Below, piece after piece: positions 1 to 7,776 of a DNA stretch of 64,000 nucleotides. The DNA is from Paracidovorax citrulli. GTDB taxonomy: Bacteria > Pseudomonadota > Gammaproteobacteria > Burkholderiales > Burkholderiaceae_C. The notes beneath the pieces are model-generated. The model made no database searches, was not told where the DNA came from, and saw only the letters and a list, made by a program, of their open reading frames with translations. Location: NCBI RefSeq assembly GCF_900100305.1, contig NZ_FNEY01000007.1, positions 1-64,000 of the forward strand, given 5' to 3'. Position numbers and translations under genes: made by a program. Each line of letters begins with the position of its first letter. The stretch's first letter is position 1.

Positions 1-298
1 GTTGTCCCTGGCGCCCTTGCGCCACGCGGATGATCGAGCGCAGGTCCGACACCATCGCCTCGAAGCAGCCCGCTTCCAGCCAGCGTCGGGTTTGCTGGTA
101 GACCGCCTCCCAAGGAGGTAGATCGTTGGGCAGCATCCGCCAAGGCGCGCCTGCGCGCACCAGCCAGCGCAGGGCGTTGAAGACTTCGCGCAGATCGTGC
201 TCGCGCTGGGGCGCGCGCTGGTCCATCAGGCTCAAGTAGGGCGCAGCGAAGCTCCATTCTTCATCGCTGACATCCGTCGGGTAGGGCTTGCGGGGCAT
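1..298 (-). CDS. IS5-family transposase, N-terminal part (cut by window edge)
   Basis: The protein begins MPRKPYPTDVSDEEW and continues through LREVFNALRWLVRAGAPWR and an MLPNDLPPWEAVYQQ stretch. These are the N-terminal hallmarks of IS5/IS4-superfamily DDE transposases (the DUF4096-type region before the catalytic DDE core). The ATG at 298 is the natural start, and the next bases run straight to the presumed terminal repeat near 352. The catalytic core lies outside the window, so activity cannot be judged. The role would be transposition of the element that carries it. Family assignment rests on these recognisable motifs and is fairly secure; the subgroup is not. Confidence 0.85.
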   Translation of the reverse strand, partial: MPRKPYPTDVSDEEWSFAAPYLSLMDQRAPQREHDLREVFNALRWLVRAGAPWRMLPNDLPPWEAVYQQTRRWLEAGCFEAMVSDLRSIIRVAQGRQGQ

Positions 299-352
299 CC
301 GCAGACTCTACCTTTGACTTCCACTCCGAGGAGCAAAGTTCATAACACGCTC
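1..352 (-). mobile_element. End of an IS5-type insertion sequence
   Basis: The transposase fragment is followed outward by about 54 bp of noncoding sequence ending in GAGCGTGTTATGAACTTTG (minus strand, about 352 to 334). This looks like a terminal inverted repeat. The neighbouring gene's TAG stop falls exactly at this boundary. The other end of the element is outside the window, so the repeat and the target duplication could not be confirmed. Boundary accuracy is a few bases. Confidence 0.6.
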
Positions 353-1023
353 TAGGCTCCGAACCCAGGGTCTTTGAGAACTGAACACATGATGGCTATG
401 TCACCTTCCGAGAATCCCAGGCGGGCAGACTCCTCGTCGAGCGGCTTTCTGCAGTCATCAAGCCTCATCCGCTGCGCAGAAAAGGGAGGCAAAGGCCAGA
501 CCGGACGAAGCTCCGTCTCGCTTGCGAGAAAGCTCTGGCCAGTCTTTGCCACTGTGAGCATTGCCGGCAAGGTCATGGCCCACGCGGCCAGCAACCCGGC
601 CACCATGAGTCCTATTGCCACGGCGCCCACTGCCTGCCCTATCCAAATTGGCGGAAGCCACCGGTCCTTGATACGGCGCTCCTGCGGGTCGAAGTAGGAG
701 CCGCAGAGGCGCAACACCCCCAGATCCACACTCCTTACCCGACACCATTCCATGAGTGTGCGTGCCTCGGCAAGCGTCGCCACCTGGACACCGGCGAAGA
801 CATGGAAAGCGGCCAGATTGTTCTGTTCATCCACATATTGACGAATGCCAGGATCCGATATCTCGTCCTTGCCATGCACCAGCAGCCAGATACGGCGACG
901 GAGCATGTGCCAGGACTCCGTACGCAAGATCACCCAGAAAAACACTCCCCCAAGCCCCAGGGCGATGCCGAGGGGTACCAGTGTGGCGATGTCCGAAATC
1001 TTGATCGCAGCAATGCCGTCCAT
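352..1023 (-). CDS. Membrane protein of unknown function, possibly DUF6216-like, 3' end at an IS
   Basis: A 223-aa protein with a hydrophobic segment at residues about 13-33 and a second at about 128-155, so probably two membrane spans. A soluble loop of about 95 residues lies between them and a polar C-terminal tail follows. The loop includes a conserved-looking WHMLRRRIWLLVHGKDEISDP stretch and LRLCGSYFDP. This resembles, from memory, proteins annotated DUF6216; that link is tentative and no function is known. The gene stops at a TAG formed exactly where the IS5-type element begins, so the original C-terminus may have been longer. The ATG at 1023 has only a weak ribosome binding site. It precedes, on the same strand, nothing but the IS. 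Confidence 0.65.
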   Translation of the reverse strand: MDGIAAIKISDIATLVPLGIALGLGGVFFWVILRTESWHMLRRRIWLLVHGKDEISDPGIRQYVDEQNNLAAFHVFAGVQVATLAEARTLMEWCRVRSVDLGVLRLCGSYFDPQERRIKDRWLPPIWIGQAVGAVAIGLMVAGLLAAWAMTLPAMLTVAKTGQSFLASETELRPVWPLPPFSAQRMRLDDCRKPLDEESARLGFSEGDIAIMCSVLKDPGFGA

Positions 1024-1106
1024 GCGAGCACTTTCGTCTTAACTGGTTTGCCAGCAGTGCCGGAACTGAACCTCTGAGTGATGACCGTACCGATGCCTGC
1101 ACCACA

Positions 1107-2954
1107 TCAAGCCGCCACCCCCACCCCATCCAGCCGCTGCGCGAACGCCCCCTCCCCGCTCGCGGTGATCACCAGCCGGTGCGTGGCGCGCGTCGCCGCC
1201 ACGTAGAACAGCCGGGCCTCCTCCCGCTCGTCCTCGCCGTCGGATGGCATGTGCCCCGCGCCCACCAGCGCCACCACCGGGAACTCCAGGCCCTTGCTGG
1301 CGTGCATGGTCATCACCTTCACGGTGTCGTCCGCCGGGTGGAAGCTGCCCGTGCCCTTGCGCACCTGGTGCGGCAGGCCCTTGTGGCGCAGCGCGGTGGC
1401 GCACTCCTCCATCTGCGCGTAGTGGCGGCACAGCACCGCCATGTCGCCCCAGGCATGGCCTTCCTGGTGGGCCGCGGCCAGGCGGTCGGCCACCTGGGCG
1501 GCCTCGGCGCGGAACGAGGGCAGGCGCACGACCACCGGCGCCTCGCCGTCGCGGCCGCAGCTCACGGGCTGCAGCAGGGGCACGCCGTCCTCGCCGCTGT
1601 CTTCGGGCGCGAGCAGGTCGGCCGCGATCAGGTGGGCGGTCTGCAGGATCTGGCGCGTGTTGCGGTAGTTGATCTTCAGGATGGACGTGCGGCCCTGGGC
1701 CTGGATGCCCACGCTGCGGAAGCTGAACTGCTTCTGCCGTGCACGGGCGTAGATGCTCTGCGCGTCGTCGTAGAGCAGCAGCAGGTTGTTGGTGGCCGGG
1801 TCCACCATCCGGGAGACGAGCCGGAGCCATTCCGGCTCGAAATCGTGCCCTTCGTCGATCAGCACGGCGGCGTACTGCCCGCTGGGGATGCGGCCCATAT
1901 CCACGCCGCGCACCACGCGGTCCACCATGTCCGCGAAGAAGGCCTCGCGCGGCAGCGACGGCGCCGGCAGGCCCTGGCCGAAGGCCACGAGCTGCGCCCG
2001 CGCCCATTTGTGGAAATGCAGGCAGTGCACCTGCTCGCCCAGCCCCTTGGCCTCCATGGCGCTGGCCAGTTTCACGGCCAGCGGTTCGTTGTAGCAGAGC
2101 ACCAGCACCGGCTTGGCACCGTCGGGCAACGCGCCGTGCAGCTTCGCGAGGTGCTCGGCGCGGTAGCCCAGGATCATGGTCTTGCCCGAGCCCGCCACGC
2201 CATGGATCACGCGGTGGCCTTCGCCCAGCGAGCGCGCCAGTTGCTCCTGCTGCAGGTCCATCACGCGCAGCAGGTCCGGCACCTCGTCCACCCCGCCGTA
2301 CTGCGCGAACAGCCGGCCCTGCACGGGCACGCGCACTTCGGGGAACATGTGCCAGCGCACGCGATCGATCTGCGGCAGCGACATCGCCGCGCCGAAGGCA
2401 TGGGGGAACATGCGCCAGAGCCTCTCCTGGAATGCCTCGGGCTCCACGTCCTCCAGCATTTCGTCCTGGCAGACCACGTAGTCCGGTGCGATCGCCTCTG
2501 CCAACCCCGCCGCCTCGAATTGCCGGCGCGTGATGCGCGTGAACACCACGCCGTGGCCCCACGGGAAGGCCAGCTTGCCCTGGTGCGGCCCCGAAGGCTG
2601 CACCAGCTGCGGATCGCGCTCCAGCGCCCGCACCACCTCGAGCGCGCAATGGCGGGCCTGCTCCAGCGGGTTCTTCACGATCTTCGGAACGCCGCCGTCC
2701 GGGGCGATCTCCCAGTACTGCCGCGTGGCCTTGCGCACCGTCTCCAGGTGCCAGTCCTTGGTCTCCAGGATCAGCACCCCGCGCCGCGGATGCATGACCA
2801 CGAAGTCCGGGTAGGTCTGCTTCGGCCCCACCGGCACGTCGTACCAGACGGAGTAATCGCCGTCGAGCTTGCGCTCCAGCCGCTGGGCCAGCCGCCGCTC
2901 GCCCGCGGTCATGCGGGACGTGCAACTGCCGATGGCGGGAATGAGAGTCGCCAC
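1107..2954 (-). CDS. NERD-domain SF1 (UvrD/Rep-like) DNA helicase
   Basis: A 615-aa protein. The N-terminal ~130 residues form a NERD (nuclease-related) domain with YPDFVVMHP and VLILETKDW, the acidic/Lys core of that fold. The rest is a superfamily 1 helicase: Walker A HGVAGSGKT near residue 252, Walker B LIDEGHDF near 366, INYRNTRQI, TMHASKGLEF near 547 and FYVAATRATH near the end. It probably unwinds DNA, with possible nuclease activity from NERD. I chose the GTG at 2954 because AAGGAGG sits just upstream (minus strand) and because the decayed paralogue at 10151 begins at the equivalent residue (MATWIPVLGTC against VATLIPAIGSC). NERD helicases occur in both repair and defence settings; nothing nearby settles its role. 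Confidence 0.85.
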   Translation of the reverse strand: MATLIPAIGSCTSRMTAGERRLAQRLERKLDGDYSVWYDVPVGPKQTYPDFVVMHPRRGVLILETKDWHLETVRKATRQYWEIAPDGGVPKIVKNPLEQARHCALEVVRALERDPQLVQPSGPHQGKLAFPWGHGVVFTRITRRQFEAAGLAEAIAPDYVVCQDEMLEDVEPEAFQERLWRMFPHAFGAAMSLPQIDRVRWHMFPEVRVPVQGRLFAQYGGVDEVPDLLRVMDLQQEQLARSLGEGHRVIHGVAGSGKTMILGYRAEHLAKLHGALPDGAKPVLVLCYNEPLAVKLASAMEAKGLGEQVHCLHFHKWARAQLVAFGQGLPAPSLPREAFFADMVDRVVRGVDMGRIPSGQYAAVLIDEGHDFEPEWLRLVSRMVDPATNNLLLLYDDAQSIYARARQKQFSFRSVGIQAQGRTSILKINYRNTRQILQTAHLIAADLLAPEDSGEDGVPLLQPVSCGRDGEAPVVVRLPSFRAEAAQVADRLAAAHQEGHAWGDMAVLCRHYAQMEECATALRHKGLPHQVRKGTGSFHPADDTVKVMTMHASKGLEFPVVALVGAGHMPSDGEDEREEARLFYVAATRATHRLVITASGEGAFAQRLDGVGVAA

Positions 2955-3046
2955 GGAGCCTCCTTCTCTCTGCTGGCTTGTATCTATTTGAAATTTTATG
3001 CGATAAACAATTTCTTTCTGCCTGATGGAAAGCACAGTGCCGGCGG

Positions 3047-3652
3047 TTATTCGCCGGCGTATTCGAGCTCGAACAGCGGGACTTCCAGCGAGCGCCGCAG
3101 CCACAGCCCCCCGCCCACGGCCCGGAAATGGCGCGACAGCCCACGCCGGTAGGCCTCGGCGCGGTGGCGAAACAGCGCGGGGTCCGTCAGGTCTTCGTCG
3201 ATGATGTCCTGCTCGTAGTCCTCGCGCGTCACCGCCTCGAGGTAGAGCGCTCCCCGGCACAGGCGCGCGAGGTTGTCGAGCGCGGCCTTCAGGTCCGGCG
3301 GGCTCAGGTAGGGCAGCACGCCTTGGCAGACCACGAGGTCGGACGGCTCGCTCGCGGCATAGTCCACCACCGACCCCTGCTGCCACCCGTAGCGCTCGCA
3401 CAGGTAGGCGCTGAACTCCACCCCCTGGTAGCGCGCGTCGGGAAAATGGCGCGCCACGATGTCCTTCCACAGCCCGATGCCGCAGCCCACGTCCAGCACG
3501 CGCTCCACGGGCACCCGCAGGTACTTGAGGTAGCTGCACACGAACTGGCCCAGGCGCTCCATGTGCTGCGGGTCCACCACGCTGGTCTTCTTGTCGAAAT
3601 AGAAGCGCTGGTAGTAGGCCTCATCGAACAGGGTGGCGCTGGCGGATTTCAA
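3047..3652 (-). CDS. Class I SAM-dependent methyltransferase
   Basis: A protein of about 201 aa with the SAM-binding motif I VLDVGCGIGLWKD, an acidic residue after strand 2 (YQGVEFS) and a motif resembling post-I/IV (SDLVVCQGVLPYL). This is a Rossmann-type methyltransferase of the Methyltransf_11/25 kind, with unknown substrate. The open frame extends further upstream but the extra residues are low-complexity and overlap the divergent hydrolase gene. A TTG at 3652 with AAGGA seven bases upstream is the best start. The start remains uncertain. It ends 92 bp before the NERD helicase start on the same strand, so co-transcription is possible but not required. Confidence 0.75.
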   Translation of the reverse strand: MKSASATLFDEAYYQRFYFDKKTSVVDPQHMERLGQFVCSYLKYLRVPVERVLDVGCGIGLWKDIVARHFPDARYQGVEFSAYLCERYGWQQGSVVDYAASEPSDLVVCQGVLPYLSPPDLKAALDNLARLCRGALYLEAVTREDYEQDIIDEDLTDPALFRHRAEAYRRGLSRHFRAVGGGLWLRRSLEVPLFELEYAGE

Positions 3653-3778
3653 AGGCAGGTCCTTGCTGGGCTGGGTAAAAAATGGGAAAGATTCGGCGGC
3701 AGGGAGTATCCCGCATCGCTCCCGGAGCCTGGCACCCCGGTGACGGCCGCACCCCATGGGCCGCCGCACAATGCCGGC

Positions 3779-4636
3779 ATGAGCGCCCTTCCGCCCGCCC
3801 TGCCCGCCGCCATGCCGGAGCCGACCGCGCACGATGCCTGGGTGGACTCGGCCCGCGGCCGGCTGTTCGCCCGCCGCTGGCAGCCTGCGCCGCGCGATGC
3901 AAGCCCCGCCACAGTGCCGGCTCCCGTGATCCTCTTCCATGACTCGCTGGGCTGCGTGGCGCTGTGGCGCGACTTTCCCGCGGCGCTGTGCCGGGCCACC
4001 GGCCGCGACGTGATCGCCTACGACCGGCCGGGCTTCGGCCGCGCCGATCCCTGCACGGGCGCGCTACCGACGGATTTCATCGCGGCCGAGGCACGCACCA
4101 GCCTGCCCGCGCTGCGTTCGGAATTCGGCATCGGCCGCTACGTGGCGCTCGGCCACAGCGTGGGAGGGGCCATGGCCGCCCATTGCGCGGCGGACGGCAG
4201 CGGCACGGGCGATTGCATCGCCCTCGTCACCGTGGCCGCGCAGGCCTGCGTGGAAGAACGCACGCTGGCGGGCATCCGCGAGGCACGCGACCAGTTCCAG
4301 CGCAGCCCCGAGGCGCTGCAGCGGCTCGCCCGCCACCACGATGGCGACGAGGGCAAGGCGCGGTGGGTGCTGAATGCCTGGGTGGATACCTGGCTGCACC
4401 CCGGTTTTGCCGGCTGGTCGCAGGCCGATGTGCTGGCGCGCGTGGCTTGCCCCGTGCTCGCCCTGCATGGCGACCGGGACGAATACGGATCCCTCGAGCA
4501 GCCCGCGCGCATCGCCCGCTGGGCCGCCGGGCCCGCGCGCGTCGAGATCCTGCCCGGCGCGGCGCATGTGCCGCACCGCGAGCGGCCCCATGAGCTCGCG
4601 GAGCGCGTCGCGCGCTTCCTCGCGGACCTGCCGTGA
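3779..4636 (+). CDS. Alpha/beta hydrolase
   Basis: A 285-aa protein with the alpha/beta hydrolase fold: HDSLG oxyanion-hole loop, AYDRPGFGRAD, the nucleophile elbow GHSVGG, the acid region HGDRDEY and the catalytic His in GAAHVPHRE near the C-terminus. It probably hydrolyses a small ester, lactone or similar substrate; specificity cannot be read. ATG at 3779 gives the family-typical N-terminus. It is divergent from the methyltransferase and converges on the VOC gene, whose stop lies immediately after its own (stops at 4634-4636 and 4637-4639). Confidence 0.85.
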   Translation: MSALPPALPAAMPEPTAHDAWVDSARGRLFARRWQPAPRDASPATVPAPVILFHDSLGCVALWRDFPAALCRATGRDVIAYDRPGFGRADPCTGALPTDFIAAEARTSLPALRSEFGIGRYVALGHSVGGAMAAHCAADGSGTGDCIALVTVAAQACVEERTLAGIREARDQFQRSPEALQRLARHHDGDEGKARWVLNAWVDTWLHPGFAGWSQADVLARVACPVLALHGDRDEYGSLEQPARIARWAAGPARVEILPGAAHVPHRERPHELAERVARFLADLP

Positions 4637-5020
4637 TCAGGCCTTGGGCGGCCGGTACATCGCGCAGAGCTTGTTGCCGTCCGGATCGCGCAGATAGGCC
4701 AGGTACAGCGGGCCCGCGGGGCCTTCGCGGTAGCCCGGCGGGTCTTCGCAGGTCGTGCCGCCGTTCGCCAAGCCGGCCGCATGGAAGGCATCGGCCTGCT
4801 CCGGCGACTGCATCGCGAACCCGATGGTGCTGCCATTGCCGTGCGTGGCGGGCTCGCCGTTGATCGGCAGCGTGATGCCGAACATCCCCCCGGGGCTGCG
4901 GTAGAAATAGCGGCTCTTGTTGGCGATGCCGGGCGGCACGCCGATGGTGCCGAGCAGGGCGTCGTAGAAGCGCTTGGATTTCTCGAGGTCGGTGACGCCG
5001 ACGATGACGTGGCTGAACAT
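4637..5020 (-). CDS. VOC (glyoxalase/bleomycin-resistance) family protein
   Basis: A 127-aa single-domain protein with the VOC pattern: MFSHVIVGVTDLEKSKRFYDALL at the start, a central GFAMQSPEQADAFHAAGL and the closing YLRDPDGNKLCAMYRPPKA. The metal-binding positions of the fold are plausible (His4, the Asp/Glu of the DPDGN strand). Members include isomerases, dioxygenases and resistance proteins, so the reaction is unknown. ATG at 5020 follows a good GGAG site on the minus strand. Its stop abuts that of the alpha/beta hydrolase in convergent orientation. Confidence 0.85.
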   Translation of the reverse strand: MFSHVIVGVTDLEKSKRFYDALLGTIGVPPGIANKSRYFYRSPGGMFGITLPINGEPATHGNGSTIGFAMQSPEQADAFHAAGLANGGTTCEDPPGYREGPAGPLYLAYLRDPDGNKLCAMYRPPKA

Positions 5021-5154
5021 GCGATGTGTCTCCTGTGATGGCCTTGCCGGCCAGGCCAGGCCAGGCCGCTGGCCGGGCTGCCGGCCAGGACACGGATCGT
5101 AGCGGCCGCCATCGCGGCCGGGCGTCGCGCATGCGCGCGCAGGCCGCGCCTGTC

Positions 5155-5664
5155 CTAGTACCGGCCCTTGACGAACAGCACCGACTCGGACTTGCGCTGC
5201 TTCGGCCGCACCACCACCGTGCCCGCCAGCTTGTCGTGCCAGCCCTGCTTGCGCCGGTCGAACGCCACCCACACGAAGCCCAGGCACAGCGGGATCGCCG
5301 ACACGAAATACGCCAGGTAGCGCCCCACCGACTGCCCCGGCGTCATGGGCCGGCCGGTCTCCGCATCCACCACGCGGGCACCGATGTTCATCTTGCCGGG
5401 CGTGGCCTGCCGCCAGAACCAGAACAGCAGCACCACCACCGCAGGCAGCACCCAGGAAATCAGGAAATCCGCCGGCCCCGCGACCAGCCGCTCCGTCTGC
5501 TTGAAATAGTCCCAGCCATAGACGGCCGCCAGCAGCGGCACGGTGACGATCAGCAGCAGCACCGTGTCGAGCAGCGTCGCGCCCAGGCGGGCCCAGAAGC
5601 CGACGTATTCGAGGTCGGAGGCATCGATGCGGTCGTCCGGGGGAGCACTCGCGGGGAGGGTCAT
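5155..5664 (-). CDS. RDD family membrane protein
   Basis: A 169-aa protein with the RDD-family layout: FWARLGATLLDT in the first membrane segment (residues about 24-50), a second hydrophobic segment (about 70-88), the PGKMNIGARVVD loop and a third segment (about 121-140) ending in FDRRKQGWHDKLAGT. RDD proteins are inner-membrane proteins, sometimes linked to ion homeostasis or protein maturation; function here is unknown. The ATG at 5664 leaves the family-typical short cytoplasmic N-terminus. Longer upstream frame is low-complexity and was not included. Confidence 0.85.
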   Translation of the reverse strand: MTLPASAPPDDRIDASDLEYVGFWARLGATLLDTVLLLIVTVPLLAAVYGWDYFKQTERLVAGPADFLISWVLPAVVVLLFWFWRQATPGKMNIGARVVDAETGRPMTPGQSVGRYLAYFVSAIPLCLGFVWVAFDRRKQGWHDKLAGTVVVRPKQRKSESVLFVKGRY

Positions 5665-5939
5665 GGCATCGCTCGCTGGATGGCTGGATGGGGCCCACGG
5701 TCGGGCCGGGGTCGGTGCCGGATTCTCGCCCAGGATCCTGGAGCGATAGCGGACAGCGCTTCGCCAATGCAGCGTCCGGTTCGCGTGGTTGCGGGGCCGT
5801 GTCGGGGCGTATTCACCGCAGATTCTGCGGTGAATAAACCAGCTAATCGCCGCATGCAGGCGTCCCCGCCGTGTCAGGGCACGGATCTGGCCGCGCTGGG
5901 GATGCGCCCATGGACGCCCGGCAAGCGCTGGTGTTGAAC

Positions 5940-6056
5940 CATGTACTGGATGGGTTGGATGGTCGGCAAACAACTTGGCAAATAATTCTGCAATTGATCA
6001 AAAAAATATTTGATTTCAATTAGTTAGATGCAATTGAATCTTGGCAAAATCGCCTG
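5940..6056 (+). promoter_or_regulatory. AT-rich promoter region of the Fic gene
   Basis: A short block, strikingly AT-rich against its GC-rich surroundings, lies directly upstream of the Fic gene. It contains an imperfect inverted repeat ATTGATCAAA / TTTGATTTCAAT (about 5992-6021) and a repeated CAATTGA word. This is a reasonable place for the promoter and possibly an operator. No clear -35/-10 pair could be chosen. Confidence 0.35.
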
Positions 6057-7250
6057 ATGTACACCGACGTCCACCAGTTCGAGCCCTTGCTGCCAGCCGA
6101 CGCCCGGATGGAGCCTCTTCTGGCCAAGGCGCATGACCTGTCCCGGCTGGCCACCACCCTGGCCGGCACGCGGGTGCCGCCGGAGTTGCGCAGCCTGCTG
6201 CGCAGCATGAATTCGTACTACACCAACCGCATCGAGGGGCAGCACACGCGACCGCACGAAATCGAGCAAGCCCTGCGGCAAGACTTCTCCCAAGATGCAG
6301 CGCTGGCCGCCAGGCAGCGCCTGGCCATCGCGCACATCGAGGCCGAACAAGTGCTGGAGCAGCGCCATACCGGGCCTGAAGGCGCTGGAAAGCTGTACGC
6401 GCCGGGGGCGGTGCAGGACATCCACCATGTTTTGTTTTCCCGCTTGCCCGCCGCCGATCTGTTCACATCCGAGCAGGAGCCCATCGTTCCGGGTGCGCTG
6501 CGCGAGCGCGACGTGCGCGTGGGCCAGCATGTGGCCCCCGCCCATGCCACCGTGCCGTTGTTTCTGCAGCGCTGGGCTGCGTTCTATGGCGGCGTGCGCC
6601 GGGGCGAGGCGGCCTTGGTGGCCCTGGCCTGCGCGCACCAGCGGCTGGGCTGGGTGCATCCCTTCGTGGATGGCAATGGCCGCGTCATGCGGCTGCACAC
6701 CCACACCTGGCTCACGGCACAAGGCTACACAGGCGGGCTGTGGTCGCCCCTCCGCGGCTTTGCACGCAGCACAGAGCGCTATTACGCGCTGCTGGCCGAC
6801 GCCGACAGCCTGCGCCGTGGCGACCTGGACGGACGCGGCAACCTGAGCGAACAGGCCCTGATCGCGTGGGTCCACTACGTGCTGGACACCTGCCTGGACC
6901 AGGTCCGCTTCATGGCAGGTCTGCTGGACTTCGAAGCCATCAAGAACCGAATCGAAGCCTGCCTGGCCTACGAAGCCACCGTGCTCAAACAAGGCGTCCG
7001 CCAAGAGGCCCTGCGCGGCCTGCACTACCTGTTCCTGAGCGGCGAAGAAATGCCGCGTGGCGAATTCAAAGCCATGCTCGGGATGAGCGACCGGAGTGCC
7101 ACCGATGCGCTGGGTGCGCTGGTCAAACGCGGGCTGCTCAAGTCCGACTCGCCACAGGGCAAGGTGCGGTTTGGCCTGCCGCAGCACGCGCTGCGCTTCA
7201 TGTTTCCGCAGTTGTGGCCCGAGGCGGAGGCGGATTCGGCGAATGTTTGA
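6057..7250 (+). CDS. Fic-domain protein (predicted AMP transferase)
   Basis: A 397-aa protein. The catalytic Fic motif is intact: HPFVDGNGR at residues 201-209. An N-terminal inhibitory helix carries TNRIEG at 56-61, matching the (S/T)xxxE(G/N) autoinhibition motif, so this is a class II Fic protein that should be self-restrained. The C-terminal ~90 residues look like a winged-helix segment (MLGMSDRSATDALGALVKRGLL), as in many Fic/HTH proteins. Such enzymes AMPylate target proteins, and targets are usually unknown. The start at 6057 follows an AT-rich leader. The IS30-type remnant begins just after the stop. No partner antitoxin gene was seen, consistent with the built-in inhibitory helix. 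Confidence 0.9.
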   Translation: MYTDVHQFEPLLPADARMEPLLAKAHDLSRLATTLAGTRVPPELRSLLRSMNSYYTNRIEGQHTRPHEIEQALRQDFSQDAALAARQRLAIAHIEAEQVLEQRHTGPEGAGKLYAPGAVQDIHHVLFSRLPAADLFTSEQEPIVPGALRERDVRVGQHVAPAHATVPLFLQRWAAFYGGVRRGEAALVALACAHQRLGWVHPFVDGNGRVMRLHTHTWLTAQGYTGGLWSPLRGFARSTERYYALLADADSLRRGDLDGRGNLSEQALIAWVHYVLDTCLDQVRFMAGLLDFEAIKNRIEACLAYEATVLKQGVRQEALRGLHYLFLSGEEMPRGEFKAMLGMSDRSATDALGALVKRGLLKSDSPQGKVRFGLPQHALRFMFPQLWPEAEADSANV

Positions 7251-7259
7251 GGGGGCTCC

Positions 7260-7716
7260 TCAAGTTGGTGTCTCGCAGCTGCCTCGCTGCCAGGGGCTGT
7301 GCGGATCGCAGAAGTACACCCGCACGCCCGTGGCCTGGGCGAGTTCACGATGGCCGGCCATTTCCTTGCCCTGGTCGTAGGTGAGCGTCTGGCGCAGGGG
7401 CCGGGCACCCGGTTGAGCTTGGCCGTGCTGGGGCGACCAGCGCCAGAGCAGGAGATCGCAGACGGTGCGCCAGAGTCGGCTGTGCGGATGCAGCTTGGGT
7501 GCAGGGCGCGCTGCGTCGCGGCGGGCCTGGCAGGCAGTCTGGGCGGCCGCGAGGCATATCCAACGCCAGGGGTGCTGTCGCGCACCAGCTCACGGCATAC
7601 GGTGCTGGGCTGCGCTCGAGCAGTCGGGCAATGGACCGCCCGCTCCATCCTTGCTGGACCAACGAGGCCAGCGTGAGGTGTTCTACGGACTGCAGATGCG
7701 TGTATCGCGAAGTCAT
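7260..7716 (-). pseudogene. Decayed IS30-family transposase
   Basis: Reading the minus strand through several frames gives an IS30 transposase: MTSRYTHLQSVEHLTLASL and GWSGRSIARLLERS (N-terminal HTH), then TVCREL, LTYDQGKEMAGHRELA, and VYFCDPHSPWQRGSCE near the end. No single frame is open, so at least three frameshifts or small deletions are present, and most of the central catalytic region is missing. The homology stops at the point where IS30 members continue CENTNGL, so the element is also truncated at its 3' end, next to the Fic gene stop. It is not functional. Confidence 0.85.
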
Positions 7717-7776
7717 CTGGGCAAGTTACCTGAGGTTCAGGTATTGCACTTCAGTTTTTAGACCGCCAAGCTTTAT

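Noticed and set aside
5041..5100. GGCCAGGCCAGGCC tandem words after the VOC gene
   Set aside because: Very short and typical of GC-rich spacer sequence; no sign of a functional repeat.
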